Positions 1 to 12,900 of a stretch of DNA of 64,000 nt are shown one piece after another. The notes below the pieces were generated by a model that worked only from the letters and a program-made list of their open reading frames with translations, was not told the origin of the DNA and did no database searches. Position 1 is the first letter of the stretch. The number at the start of each line of letters is the position of its first letter. This DNA comes from Loripinus fragilis (lineage: Eukaryota; Mollusca; Bivalvia; Lucinida; Lucinidae). Position numbers and translations under genes: made by a program. The stretch spans positions 72,436,665 to 72,500,664 of the forward strand of contig OZ026517.1 of NCBI GenBank assembly GCA_964019695.1, in the 5' to 3' direction.

Positions 1-823
1 TTATATGGCTAACGTTTAACCACATAAGTAAAAGTTGTGTCCTTTATCTTCACTGCTAAGTTTTGGTTTAACTTAAGAAATGTTGACTAGGATATAAAGC
101 ATCGACTCAAACAAATTAATATTTTCGCTATGTGTACAGTAGCCACTTACTATACATTAGATTGTATATTCGTCCGTCTGAAACCATGAACCAATTGTTC
201 AGATTTAATGCGTCCTTGTTGTAAATTATATGGCCCAAGGAGAGTCAATACTCAATAGCCTTATAGAATAAGTTTCGTGAGAATTTACCAATAAGACTTA
301 AATTTGTAATTTACTGTCAATGACTTTTGTCGTCGAAATAGGCAATTATAATGCAAACATAATTTATCATATGAAGTTCTTGGTTTTCAGTGGATAACAT
401 CATGTCATAAATAATGTTATGACCACACGGTACATAACACTTTCGGCGGGAACAAGTAACGTCATGACGACGCCCGTTACAACAATGCAAACTTTCATTG
501 AAATAAACGAACTTTGAAGGCGATAAAATCGCATTTATAAGGTCATATGATAAACAGAATCTAACATTCGTGGTCATTTCATAGTAAATTTATTAAACTC
601 GCCAAAGGCTCGTTTAATTAATTTCATATGAAATGATTACTCCTTTTTATATGTCTTTATTTGAAATGCAATTCACATTTCTCCAAAGTTATCATGGCTA
701 GCATGTATATTAGTATACAACAATAATCGATGTAGATAAATGCTCAACCTGTGCTAGCTTCGCTGGATTAGTGAGCTTGGGCATACCGAAATCTTGTTCA
801 CTGACAAATTTAATCCTTTTCAG
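1..823 (+). other. Intron (3' part) upstream of first visible NELL exon
   Basis: AT-rich sequence with no supportable exon. It ends in a pyrimidine-rich tract and CAG acceptor at 821-823. A segment at about 540-580 containing 'aatctaacattcg' recurs at about 11595-11615, so part of it is dispersed repeat. The preceding exon must end after two bases of a codon. Confidence 0.6.
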
Positions 824-1097
824 ATTCCTAGAGCTGGAGAGTAGCGGGCGGAGAGATGAGCTACGTCTCCACTACACACACGACCAACAAATCCGAGTCG
901 AAACATTCCCATTTAGACTGGCTGATAATCGCTGGCATAGACTTGCATTAACTTTAAGTGGAAATCATGTGACTTTATATGTAAACTGTAGTAAAATATA
1001 TGAACGGGTCATTCAAACACTGGATAAACAGTACCTGGCAGGGAATTATCTTAATCTGTATATTGGTCAACGAAATAGCCAAAGTGCACATTTTCGG
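824..1097 (+). CDS. NELL: NELL exon: thrombospondin-N/LamG-like domain, C-terminal part
   Basis: Encodes 91 full codons after one base that completes a split codon. It opens with FLELESSGRRDELRLHY, the segment that in NELL proteins follows the early TSPN strands, and contains the W-H-x-x-A-L-T-L-S strand, 'YVNCSKIYERVI' and 'YIGQRN', all typical of the NELL TSPN domain. The acceptor is ttttcag at 817-823 and the donor is GTAAGT at 1098. The domain is a jelly-roll LamG fold that in the family serves heparin binding and oligomer contacts. The open frame runs upstream to an ATG at 771, but that stretch is intron: it lacks family similarity and lies before a clear acceptor. Confidence 0.93.
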
Positions 1098-1124
1098 GTA
1101 AGTCAAATTTCTCACTTTACATTT

Positions 1125-1361
1125 GAGCCGCGACACATGATTTCCAACAATGTGGCATTTTGACAAGTGTAGGCTCAGACCAGCCTTTACAGCCTCCGTT
1201 TAAGCTTAGAAACTCCAAATGATGTTCATTCAGTAGCTTAACACTCATATAATATTCAAGCGACTAGCAAATGCTTTGATCAGACTGTGCGTATGCACAG
1301 GCTGACCTGAGGCTTTGCTGGTCGAACATACCACATTGTTGGAAATCTCATGTCGCGGCTC
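1125..1361 (-). mobile_element. 237-bp inverted-repeat MITE, family A copy 1
   Basis: Ends are inverted copies of gagccgcgacatgagattt-like sequence, with ccaacaatgtgg just inside. An internal imperfect palindrome (ctgatcag/tgcgca region) is shared with five more copies in the window. No coding capacity. Lies 27 bp after a NELL splice donor. Confidence 0.85.
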
Positions 1362-1997
1362 ATGTATCTTTGGAACATAAGACATGCCTACAGATCTATT
1401 ATCTTGTCTTATTTATTTCAAAGTATGCGAACGATTCTTTCTGCCATTCTGGTATCGATGAAATAAAAACATTTTTATGCTCAACTCAACTGAGCATTTA
1501 AATTATCCTGTTCATATATGTTCAAAAGCCAACAATCGGTCATGTTTTGGCATTTTAAATCCAATAGGAAGAAAAACACAACAAAGCCTTTTTAAGCAAT
1601 ACATATCTTTATGTTTTAGCATGTTAGTTCTAGCATAGCATATGTTGCTTAAATTTCGCGCTAAGCTCAGTTGAGCATGAAAATTGTTTTACAACCTTTG
1701 GGCATGGTTTTTACTAATTTTATAACTTTGTTTGGGGAAATATATGTACCGTCTTTTGCGTACGCACCTTAAATACGACCTTGCCTAACACAAGTGCAAA
1801 AGAACAGAAAATTCTATTATCAAATATCACAGACCAGACTTTGGCACCAATATATTGAGACACCTGCTACGTAAACAAATGGTGCATATGTACTATTAAG
1901 AACAGAATAGGCAAAGCAGGCAGCTTTTCCAGGACGACATGATTGCCTAACCAGAGAGGACAGCCACAAAACCAGGAACAAGCAGACTCTCTTACAT

Positions 1998-2190
1998 GTA
2001 TCAATTAAACTGGTCCATTTCCGTGTTGAGGGTTGTTGAGTGGTATTTTTCATCTTTATTCAAATTTCAAGAAAACATTTTGTAAGCAAACAGTGGAGGC
2101 CCTGATCAGACGCCGCGTGATACGGCGTCTGATCTGTGTCTACCTGTTTGCATATCTCCCACAACAAGGATGCTAGGCATATAAGGGCTT
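1998..2190 (-). mobile_element. Inverted-repeat element, family C copy 1 (partial)
   Basis: Reverse-oriented relative of the elements at 22535 and 27726. Shares the 'aactggtccattt...gggtggtattttt'-type half and a central hairpin (cagacgccgcg/cggcgtctg). The outer end is not clear. Confidence 0.6.
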
Positions 2191-3139
2191 ATAGATGGGT
2201 TGGTGCAATAGTATGTGTCTATTAAACACGAATTGACGATGTCCATTAAAAGTGTCTGCATGAGATCAAGCTGATTCTTATGAGCAAAACTACACAGTAT
2301 CACAATTTGTATCTTCGTAACTTTGTAGGGATCTCTCCTTAGTTTTGGTATAATTGCAGAAAGTAAAGAACTAATGATATTCTGTCATTCAGTTCGATCT
2401 TACTCAAGTAAAGCAAGGTGTTCACATATATTTTTTTTATATATGGTGAAGTTCCTTAACATTGCACACTTAAGCATTAACAAACTTGAAAAAAAAAAAT
2501 GTGCACAACCAAATAAAGTTATCATTATAGTTTATTTACACAGTTCAATAAAATAGTTTCCCTGTCTCTTGCAACTTTGATTTCAAGCGCACATACCCCT
2601 GTTTTAGGATAACAAAAATAGTCCCCTAACATTGCGCACGTTCTGCCAAAATATCAATAACTTCTCTTTAATGAAATACTTTTACAAAATATACCAGGGA
2701 CACTCGCAACAATTTACTTCATCAATAACTTGATTCAAAGTGAATATTCTGAAGCCTATGTCATTTGAAATCAAGGTCAGAAAGTTTTTAGCAACATTTG
2801 CTCTTTTTGCGGAGATCCACCCCTGCTCAGCAGTGAAATCATAAAGTGAAAACATTGTGCTGTTTTTTTCTTTCCGAAAACAACCTGATATTAAATATCA
2901 AAACTTTTATCTGACTAAATGTGGAATAGTCACCTGGGCTAGTGCATGTTAGCATCAGATGGTTCTTGAGTTCAGGTCTTTGAAGCTGACTATCGGTAGA
3001 ATATCAGTCTAATATACTGAATTAAAGAGCTGATAGACTGGCTTATCTGATTTATTTTCTAATCATGTAAAGGCATTTAAACTTAAGTTAAGTTGGTTTT
3101 ATAATTTGGAAATTCTTTAGTTTAAGATTTAGGAAAGAG

Positions 3140-3708
3140 CTACGTGCATTAAGGGGCTAATTTGCCCCCCTCTGAAACCAAAAACTGAAAATTGTTTTTT
3201 ACCTAAGTTGGTTAGAAGAATGACCCATGTGTAAAAGTCTGGTATTTATTTCAATTATACCGTTGCCATAGTAACAAAAAATGGCCGCCAAAGTAGGCTT
3301 AAAATAGAGAAATTGTCATTTTGGACAAAATTTGAGGCTTTGGGAGACCGATTTTTTAAGAATTAGATATCAGCGCAGCTAAATAAAAAAAAAACACTTT
3401 TAATATGTTGTGTGTCCTGATAACTTGTATCATCTGTTAAAATAAATGTTTGGTATTTGCGTGTGCTCTATGTTAATTTCTCTGTCAAACATCTCAAATT
3501 TGTTCCAAAATGGTTACTTTCCAATTTTCAGCCTATTTTGGCGGCCATTTTGGTTACCATAGCAACGGTAAAAGTCAAATTAATACCAGACTTTTAAACT
3601 TGACTTATTGTTCTAATTAACCAATAAGAAGAAATTGGTGAAAATCAACTTTTAATTTTGGGCCTAATGGGGGGGGGGGGGGGCAAAATAGCCCCTTAAT
3701 GCACGTAG
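3140..3708. mobile_element. 569-bp terminal-inverted-repeat element (family E)
   Basis: Ends ctacgtgcattaaggggct and agccccttaatgcacgtag are perfect inverted repeats. Inside there is a second pair: 'ccgttgccatagtaac' near 3260 and 'gttaccatagcaacgg' near 3553. No ORF. A G15 run at 3669-3683 sits inside the right end. A diverged copy lies at about 47695-48262. Confidence 0.82.
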
Positions 3709-5277
3709 ATCTTTGCATTTCTTGCCCATGAATTTGCTTTATATTCAGCATCAAGAGATGTCTGATTAAACATGCTGAAAGTATTGTTTTTATATCTTTT
3801 TATTCTTTCTTTTTTACATTAGATCTTTTTTTCTTGTGTTAATTTGTTGCTTTGAGCTCCGCCATAACAGTAATTTTGTTAAGTAACACTGACAGACCGA
3901 CCTTGCAGATTTTATCTCTATCTGCTGTTGTTGCGTTGTTGCCAGTTCATTATTTTATTGAAGGCGGATACAGACGTGCAAGCAAGGCTGATAAATTAAT
4001 ATTGTTCTTTTGTCATACTTAATGTATTACTTCTTTTTCTTTTAAGCACATAGTATGCAGCAATATGTCCCATCACTACAATAGATTATTGACAGCTAAG
4101 ATGTGACTGTCTGGTTTGACACATTAGTTGTACGAAATAGAATAGTCTTAAGTTTGTTTTAAATATACGAACAAGCTAACATAAGAAATAAAGAAAATGT
4201 ACATTTCTACAACACGTACCTCACTTAATTCTGTATTGATACTTACACTGTCATTATAAATTTGCATTGTGTGAGCCTATGACACACAATGAAGACTCAA
4301 ATCATATTGGTCTCGACCGTATTCTTTAATACTATACAATTATTGCCTTCAATGAGTTACACATAAGGAACTATCTACCCGAAAATGTGATTTTCTCTGA
4401 GGATGCATGGCTGATGTGAATACTACTTTTAAGGGTAGATAAATCCTTATGTCTACCGAAATTGAAGTCAATAACTTTTTTGTTATATGACTTTTCAATT
4501 GTGAATGAAAATGTTCTACTTTCATTATTGTAACTAGATTTGTAGACATAAGGACTTTATCACATGTTTTAGCAATTGTTTTTAAAATATTTCATGTAGT
4601 ATCTGCAAAGATTATCTGAATGCAGAATGTAAATTATAAAACTCTTTCTTATATTATGTTTATTCAAACAAAGAAAAATGAACAAACAAACAAAACTGTT
4701 GATTTAATTCATTAAATGTGTTTAATTTACCTGTTTGGAGATGAAACAGCAAATGATGTCAATTTTATGCAGCCTATGCTAACATCATACTCATGGTAAG
4801 CTCTCTAGAGGATGATATAAGAAAAGTGTCAAAAAAATTAACATCTGGAAACTAGTTTGAGCTGGTTAGCATCCTACATCACACTGTAGGCCATTTTAGA
4901 TCAGTTTTCAGGTAGACGTCGAGATTTATGAAGACAATTTCTCCAACTGAGCAAAGCAATTATACATAATCCTTTTACTTTACGTATTATCTTAATTCTA
5001 ATGGATGCACTTTGGGTTTGTATGTGACCTTCTGTCTGATTTCCTGGTCGCATGTGATCGTTTGTGGATTTTGATAGAGCATTTCCCGTCATTTTAAAAA
5101 TGCAATTTTTATACAGGTGACCCCTGTATCATCCATAATTTATTATACCCCCCGCAAACTTTGTTTGTAGGGGGTATACTGTTTTCACGTTGTCCGTGCG
5201 TCCGTCCGTCCGTCCGTGCGTCCGTCCGTCCGTGCGTCTGTCCGTCCGTCCGTCCGTCCGTCCGTAACGCTTTGTTT

Positions 5278-5766
5278 CCTTAATAACTCGAAGAGTCATT
5301 GCTGGATTTTCATCAAACCTTGCAAACATGTTCATATATGCAAGACAAATACTTTAGACAAAAAAGTAAGGGCTAGGGGCCAATTCTATTAGAGTTATTT
5401 CCCTTTGTAGTTCTAAATGGCTTTTAATATAGTGCTTTTTCCTTAATAACTCGAAGAGTCATTGCTGGATTTTCATCAAACCTTGCAAACATGTTCATAT
5501 ATGCAAGACAAATACTTTAGACAAAAAAGTAAGGGCTAGGGGCCAATTCTATTAGAGTTATTTCCCTTTGTAGTTCTAAATGGCTTTTAATATAGTGCTT
5601 TTTCCTTAATAACTCGAAGAGTCATTGCTGGATTTTCATCAAACCTTGCAGACATGTTCATATATGCAAGACAAATACTTGAGACAAAAAAGTAAGGGCT
5701 AGGGGCCAATTCTATTAGAGTTATTTCCCTTTGTAGTTCTAAATGGCTTTTAATATAGTGCTTTGT
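5278..5766 (+). repeat. Tandem array, 3 x 163 bp
   Basis: Copies begin at 5278, 5441 and 5604 (ccttaataactcgaagagtc); the spacing is exactly 163 bp both times and the copies are almost identical, differing by single bases, so recent amplification. Confidence 0.9.
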
Positions 5767-5791
5767 GCTTATGCTATTATAGGCCATATAC

Positions 5792-6660
5792 GGGCCAATC
5801 AACTCCTACCACAGCTTTCGATGGAACAATTTGATACTTTTCCTATACAATGTAGACACATTGAACATATGCATGAAGGAGTTTAGTTCAGAAATTATAA
5901 TTTTTGACAAAATGACAGCTGTGAGAACTTAGACAATTTTTCCCTAATAAGGTGTTTGTATATGCATAGACAGTGCCTTTATGGGCCGATCAACTCCTAC
6001 CACAGCTTTTTATGGAGCAATTTGATACTTTGCCTATACAATGTACACACATTTAACATATGCATGAAGAAGTTTGCTTTAGAAAAAATATTTTTTGACA
6101 AAATGACAGCTGTGAGAACTTAGACAATTCTCCCTAATAAGGCTTTTGTATATGCATAGATGGTGCCTTCATGGGCCGATCAACTCCTACCACAGCTTTT
6201 GATGGAACAATTTGAGACTTTGCCTATACAATTTAAACACATTGAACATATGCATGAAGGAGTTTGGTTCACAAAAAATAATTTTTGACGAAATGACAGC
6301 TGTGAGAACTTAGACAATTTTTCCCATATTAGGCTTTTGTATATGCATAGATGGTGCCTTCATGGGCTGATCAACTCCTACTACAGCTTTCGATGTAGCA
6401 ATTTGATACTTTGCCAATACAATGCAGACACATTGAACATATGCATGAAGGAGTTTGGTTCACAAAAAATAATTTTGACAAAATGACAACTGTGAGAACT
6501 TACACAAGTATTCCCTTACAAATGTATATGGCTTTTGTATATGCATGGATAGTGCCTTTATGGGCCGATCAACTCCTACTACAGCTTTCGATGGAGCAAT
6601 TTGATACTTTGCGGATACAATGTAGACACATTGAACATATGCATGAAGGAGTTTATAATT
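5792..6660 (+). repeat. Tandem array, 5 copies of about 190 bp
   Basis: Copies begin at 5792, 5993, 6173, 6364 and 6562 (gggccgatcaactcctac). Spacing varies between 180 and 201 bp through small indels; the fifth copy is truncated at about 6660. Each carries gaacatatgcatgaaggag. Confidence 0.88.
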
Positions 6661-7610
6661 TTTGTTTGCACAGATTCTACTGAAATCTTCTTATCAAAAC
6701 TAAGGTCTTCTTGTTCGAACTATAACTTGCCAAGTTTTTTCACTGACTCTTACTGTGCGGGGGGTATCTAATAAGCATTGCTTATTGACTTTTTTCATTG
6801 TATCTAATCAGAAACCATGAGTATACAAGGGGCTAAGATACAAGCTGCTGGTATATTTTATAAAAACCTCGCCCAGGTTCGACCCAAGTAGGGGTCATTC
6901 TTCAATGGATGATATTACAATGGAAATCAGTTAGACGAATGGCATTATAATATGATCACACTGAGCCTAGATACTCGCTTGATATTTTACGTTCTGTAAG
7001 CCTCGTTCCATGTGTGACTGACCCTGTCTTCTATAAGTTCTCTCTATGTTTTATAAAAACTGTTAACTAATTAGCAAATAAGTTGATAATTCTTACCCTA
7101 GAGATAAGTAACTTCTTTCATATGTTTGAAAGGAAACTATATATATGATTGTGTGATAAACGCGTTTCCGTAACCGTTGCAATTGGAATGAGAAATGATT
7201 TACCTTTTTCTAAATACACTAGAAAAAATATTAACCATCTATCAATAGAAAGTGCTAAGAGCACACTTCGGTCGAGAATGGGTTAATGTATAAAAGCTTT
7301 TGGTGTGTGCGCATTGCATCAGAATTAATTGCTCTGATTCCACTATTTACACTTAAGTTAAGGTGACTATATATAGACATGTTGCACCGAAATGAAGAAA
7401 CCAATCGAACTGTACATGTACATGGCGTATGAAATTTGAACATGATTGCTTATGCAATGCTTAAAATCACTGTTTTAGTTGTTTTACAAAATAAACAGTG
7501 GGTTCAATCGGGAACAATGTATTTTTCGATTTTTAAATAAAATTTGTTTGAATTAGTGTTGACAATTTTGACCTAGTGCATGATATGGAGACTATAATAT
7601 GCTACGTAAA

Positions 7611-8195
7611 AAATCTGGAAAACACAGATCCTTCAGAAATGGAAGGCACCTACAATAATAGACAACAACACACTCGCTTTTATTGAGTCTGTTCATGAGA
7701 ACTAAAGAAAAATGCAACAATACTCATGCGCCCTAGCACCAGCTTAAGCGGTATTCTGCTTTCTGTCAGAACCCAGTATTCCTGAAGGACCAGAATATGA
7801 AAAATATCAACACTATATCGATGCACGGAGAGAAGTTTTACCAACTCCAGGCGGCACAACGACAGCTGTTGTGACCACTAAATAATCTGGAAGAACGGAT
7901 CATTCAGAAAAAGTGAGAATCTACAATATAAGAAAACAGCAGACTCGGTTTCATTGAGTCTGTTGATGAGAACTAATGGAAAGTGCAACAATACTCATGT
8001 CCCCTAGCACCAGGTTAAGCGATATTCTGCTTTTCGTCAGAGCCCAATATTCGCGAAGGACCAGAATGTGAAAAATATCAACGCTATATTAATGCATGGG
8101 GAGACGTTTTACCAACTCCACGCAGCACAACGACAGATGTTGTGAAATCTAAATGACCTCGAAAAACGGGTCATCCAGAAATAGAGAAGAAACAG
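7611..8195 (+). repeat. Tandem dimer of about 270-bp repeat (family F)
   Basis: Two units begin at about 7611 and 7881, with the start of a third at 8151. Shared blocks: ggatc(c/a)ttcagaaa, gagtctgttgatgagaact, gcacca..taagcg.tattctgctt and ggaccagaat. Reverse-oriented single partial copies occur at 15362-15540 and 18594-18782, so the unit also disperses. Confidence 0.78.
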
Positions 8196-8836
8196 CAGAA
8201 TTATATCATTTTAAAATCTCAACTGAAATATGAGTGATTCCTGGAAAACTGCAAAGTGCAGTTTTCCAGCATCACTGACATTTCATACCTAATTCCCATA
8301 TGCTATTAGCTGTTAACAGATTCAAATGTCGTCTCCATATCGTGTAGTATGTGATATATACCAACACCCATTCAAAGACATGTTATAGGGAAAATTAGAA
8401 AAAAAATGACTAGGTTCCCGATGACAGCTTGAAGTACCCGTTCAAGTTGAACTAAATTTGGGACATATTGGATTAAGATAAATGAGCGTATATATGAACG
8501 ATTTGAAGTGTTTCTTATTAAAATAGATGCTCTAAGTGCTTAAAAGCCAGTTCTAAATTATTTTAAGCACACATAACATTTTTTCTGATAGGCCTAGGAA
8601 ACACCGTAAATAGCCAATTTTGGGGGTTATGTAGTATTTTCATATTGACTCTGCTTGAACTACTTGAACTGATAACTGGAAGAGAAAAGTCTTGTCTCGT
8701 GGAGTTTGTGGCTTAATTTCAAATTGTGGCCCCTTATATACGTAATGGAACATCCAGATGTTATATTATAAACCCTGCTGAACGTATCCACCGTTGTGCA
8801 AAGGGTTATCATTCTGGTGCAGTTTCCCATACATAT

Positions 8837-9030
8837 TGATACAATAAGTATGGAATTGTCTATTTGTAAGGGGTTGCCTGTCAACAATTTATAAAATGAT
8901 GCATTTCTGTCCCTGAAGATTGTTTTTATCTTAGCAAAGAATACAAACCCTGATGAAATACCGCATAAAGAGGCATTTTATCTGAGTCTTCACTGCTTAC
9001 CAAAGTACTTGTTCATTGGTATCCAGAATA
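8837..9030 (-). mobile_element. Hairpin-bearing dispersed element, family B copy
   Basis: Shares atacatattgatacaataagta, a tttttatcttagcaaa block and the hairpin 'ccctgatgaaat...attttatctgagtcttcac' with copies at 18146, 23960, 28028, 46915, 51328 and 61862. No gene. Confidence 0.65.
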
Positions 9031-9330
9031 AAAATGATTAAATCATCTTTGAACAGTAGATTAGATGCTTACGCAGAGTGTAGTGATCAATAAATGCATT
9101 CTGTCTTGTGTCTCTGTTATTTTAAGATGGCCTATATATTTACATATGACAAGGACGATGTATTTGCCACAGTTACCTGTGCGCTAGACCTCCGCCGAAG
9201 CTATATACGTCTGGCTTTTATAGATTGTTCTGGTAACATGCCTGATCTGAATTGCAGATGTGCGTTTTATGAATGAGACAGAGGAGTTGTCTGTTATCTT
9301 ATATAAATTCTTACCTAAGTTTTATATCCA

Positions 9331-9515
9331 GGGCTCCAGATAAGAGTGCGTATTGGGAAATATTTTCCTTATTTCTCATCCAAAACATATGTTGTGGGTA
9401 CTCAAAAGAACCGCCTCAATGAGAAGGTTCTTTTGAGCACCCAAAACAGATGTTTAAATTGATGGGTAAGAAAATCATTACAATTTTACGCTCATAAAAT
9501 TTCCTTATCTGGATC
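9331..9515. mobile_element. Palindromic element, family D copy
   Basis: Inverted ends (gggctccagataag / cttatctggat) around a centre of gtactcaaaagaaccgcctc and gagaaggttcttttgagcac. Related copies at 20471, 23508, 24483 and 45541. Confidence 0.75.
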
Positions 9516-11020
9516 TATGTCTTTGTCTGCTTCAGCAGGTAGATGTATGAGTCAGACAGGTGGTTGTGCCACACAAGGTCGCTCCTCTGCTTATAATCAA
9601 TGTCTTTTAAAACGCGTTTCGATCTTATATATGTTATTAAATTTCAATTTGCTCTGAACGTGAAAATCGAAATAATTCTTAAATGTATAGGCTGAATATA
9701 GTCTCAAAAGATTATCCTATTGAAGCAAAGATTACATAAAATAACTGAAAGTGTAGAGTGTATATGTTTTCTGGGCCAGACTAGCTAGTTTAGACCAATT
9801 AGTCCTCAGTGACCCTCTAATGGTTTCAAAGTATAACAATAGAATCCATGATCAATAAAAAAAATACACTATAATGAAGGGCGGGGAGTTGTTTTACCGC
9901 CGCTACACAGTCCCTCAGTAGTGAAGTAAAACGATTATCTTTTGGAAGCAAATATTACATCAAAATACTGAAAGCACCTTGAAGTAATATTGAAATTAAA
10001 TGCAAATACTGATTTCCAAAGCACTATTTCAAGGTTATATTCCATTGGAAAAAGAAAAGTCTGTTCAATCTCTTCATATTTTCATAGCTTAATTTTGTCA
10101 CAAAGTCAAATCTTGACGAAACCAAAAGCTAGTGGGTATGGGCAGAAATTGCGGCAATCGCAGATAACAGTGTTCCCTAAGCTATACCATTGCACTGTGA
10201 TTGGTGCTTTTGTTGTTATTTGCCCAGAAAGTATAACTTTTATGTTTTCACTGACTAGCTCACTACAGTTGCAAGTATCTTGCTAGCAAGCTTGTCTGAG
10301 CCCCATTCCTATCTTAATAGTACTATAAACCCTGGCGACATATTTTATTGTGTCATGACATATTAATATAATTGTCTTATCTCTTTGTATGTTTCAATAA
10401 ATCAACAAATCTTTAACGAATACAATCAGAGTGAGAAACATTTTGATCCAGATCAGTTGGGACTGATCTGGGTTCAAACCGTTAATTAAGTATCCTTATA
10501 CATCCGTATTTATCAGTTTTAAATACGTTTTCAATCCAGTTCGTTAGTGCAGCTGTTTTAGATAAAGGTATAGCATTTGTAAACTCCCAGCTACAAAATT
10601 TGATAAAAATCATATTTGTTTTCCTGTGCATGTTTGAAAATACTTTTAAACAATTAGTTGTAAAATTCGCTGGAGACATACCAGCACACTTTAACCTAAA
10701 TATACGTTCTAACATGTAAATGTTACAAGTTGTCATTATTTGTTCAAATTGGAAATAATGAGTGGTGTGCATTTACTAAGGCCACAGAGGGTTTTTTCAT
10801 GCTCAACTAACTTGTGTATTAAGAACATAATCCTCATAAATATCAAAATACAAACAATGAACAGTTATCTTGCTCCGGACAGCAGAATATGGCATTTGTT
10901 CTGGTTATCAATTTTGAAATGCAAACATATTTCATGCTCATGTGAGTTGCCAGGACTTGATATTTAGGGTTTCATGTTTCGTCTTTGAACTACCTTTATA
11001 TTGCCTTTCTCAATATACTT

Positions 11021-11242
11021 CATGCGCGGATCCAGAAAGTGTTGTCAGAGGGGGTCCAACTCTGACAGCGTTTTTTTTAGTTGATGAGGAAGAGATGATC
11101 CAAATACCTCTAAAAGTGGGCCATCATCGGCACGCCAACGAAACGCCAGGGAACACGGACCAGTATTGCTAAGAAACCCTATATTTTTGTGATTTTTCAG
11201 AGGGGTCCGGACCCCCTGTCCCCCACTCTGGATCCGCCCATG
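11021..11242. mobile_element. Element with 'catg(c/g)gcggatccag' inverted ends
   Basis: Left catgcgcggatccagaaag, right ctctggatccgcccatg, with G-rich and C-rich blocks just inside (gagggggtcc / ggaccccctg). A related copy is at 43895-44088. Confidence 0.72.
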
Positions 11243-12439
11243 TATTTATGATTTTGGAGTCATGGCTACTTTAAATTTTGTCTGCAAGGTAGCACAAACG
11301 TGTCTTCGGTTGTTCCACTCTTACCTCAATTGGTCAATGTTGCAATGTTTTACCTACATACCATCGGAACTTAACTGGATTCTGATGTAAATTCAGAGTA
11401 AATGTTTATTATCACATGGCGTCGCGCCTGGGAGTGAAATAACGCCATGCAATAAAATCGATAAACCATTAGTGGTTTTACACATTTTCGGAAAACGTTA
11501 TGTCGTCCATAGCAACGTTGCGTACATAATGACAAAAGGATAACGTTTTTACAGTAGAAATGAGATTTCACAGTAATCTGAATGTCATATGCTAAATAGA
11601 ATCTAACATTCGTAATCTTGCATTTTTGAATTTTTTAAACTCGTTGCGAAAAAGAGATAAAATGCTCGGCAAGCCTCGCATTTAATCTTTTTTCCCCAAC
11701 TCGTTTAATAAATTCAATAAAGCATGAGCATTCATGTAAGATCTTCTATGTAATAAATACGCAATAAAATGTTTCATTTCAATCTAAAAGGTTCGTTCCG
11801 CAGTTCATCATAGAATTTGCTGAAAAATACAGATTTCTAGGAACCTTCGATGCCTGTGATATTTTATAGCGCTTGACATCATGTCTGACATACAATGACG
11901 TCACAAAATTATATTGTCTCTTTGTACTGTCTTTCAAACGTTCTGGAAAAATCTGAAATTTCCAAAATATGTGACATTTATGATTTTGGATGGTTGTTTT
12001 CAGCCTTTTAGTTAAGGAAAGGTCACAAAGGCTTATATAACTTGAGTTAAATATAAGTCCATGGAGAGTTTCTACACCAATTCGAAAATGTTCTGATCAC
12101 TAAGGTCATTGCATGGCAATGGTTGTTTGTTAGATAGCCCTATTTTGCTCCTCGAGTCCAAAACAATTTCATCGGGGTACTGTTTTTTGCAGACCATTAC
12201 GTATTTTATGACAAAGTATTTGTCAATGATTAACTATTCCATTTTTTTATTTCTTTTCAAGTATGTCCACCATTAAGAATATCAGTGCCACTTATGTAAT
12301 ATAACACAATATTACTAAACTAACAGGAAAACAATTTATTGTGGAACGAACTTTCTTAACACCCTTTAAAAGGGCCATGCCCCCAGAATCAATAGTTCGC
12401 ATACTTAGACTTATAATGGGGAAAAAACATTTGTTTTTT

Positions 12440-12900
12440 AAATCTTCTTTAATTTTGTATGTAGCTATGGCTGATTGCCCCTTATATAAATCCTGCTCCC
12501 TATGTCCTGGGGTCCAAATCGGCTTTACCCCACGGGTCATCTGCTCTCATAGCTTTATTATGAGCAAAACTTCAAAACACCTTCTTCGCTAAAACCATAA
12601 GGCCCACAGCTTATATAATCGGATATAGCAATGTCTAGTGGTCCAATGCATATGCATATGGGGTCAAATTGGCTATACCCCACGGGTTAATAACTTTCAT
12701 AGACTTGGCAAAGCTTCTAACATTCTTCTCTAAAACCGTGATAGTGCTCACAGCTTGTATAATCAGATATAGCAATGTATAGAGGTCCACTATATAAATC
12801 CTGCCAAACACGTGCCCATAGATTCATAATAAAATCGTCTCTGAAACCATTAGGCCAAGGCCTCAGGTGAACTGTATAGGCTCATTGAGCCTCTTGCTTT
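12440..12900 (+). repeat. Degenerate tandem repeat, about 165-bp period, ending in a 'gcctcaggtgaac' tail
   Basis: Blocks 'ggggtccaaatcggctttaccccacgggt' (about 12510) and 'ggggtcaaattggctataccccacgggtt' (about 12660) recur, as do 'cacagcttatataatc.gatatagcaatgt' (12606, 12751). The tail gcctcaggtgaactgtatag..tgagcctcttg is a familiar end of a bivalve dispersed repeat. Confidence 0.65.

Larger units (their letters stand above)
5145..6766 (+). mobile_element. 1.6-kb bivalve-type element with 'ataccccccgca' inverted ends and internal tandem arrays
   Basis: Left end ataccccccgcaaactttg with an immediate tttgtagggggtat hairpin partner; right end tgcggggggtat. Between them lie a (tccg)n tract (about 5196-5265), three 163-bp repeats (5278-5766) and five repeats of 180-201 bp (5792-6660). 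This plan (C-run ends, tccg tract, tandem core) is a common dispersed repeat of bivalve genomes. No transposase; short ORFs merely read through repeats. Confidence 0.75.

Noticed and set aside
771..1163. 130-codon frame starting at an ATG at 771 as a complete gene
   Set aside because: Only 824-1097 is exon. The first 53 bases precede a clean acceptor, and the tail runs into the donor and an inverted-repeat element.
7960..8000. Hammerhead-ribozyme-like 'ctgttgatgag' in family F
   Set aside because: The core CTGATGA is not present, and no paired stems or the GAAA strand are placed correctly.
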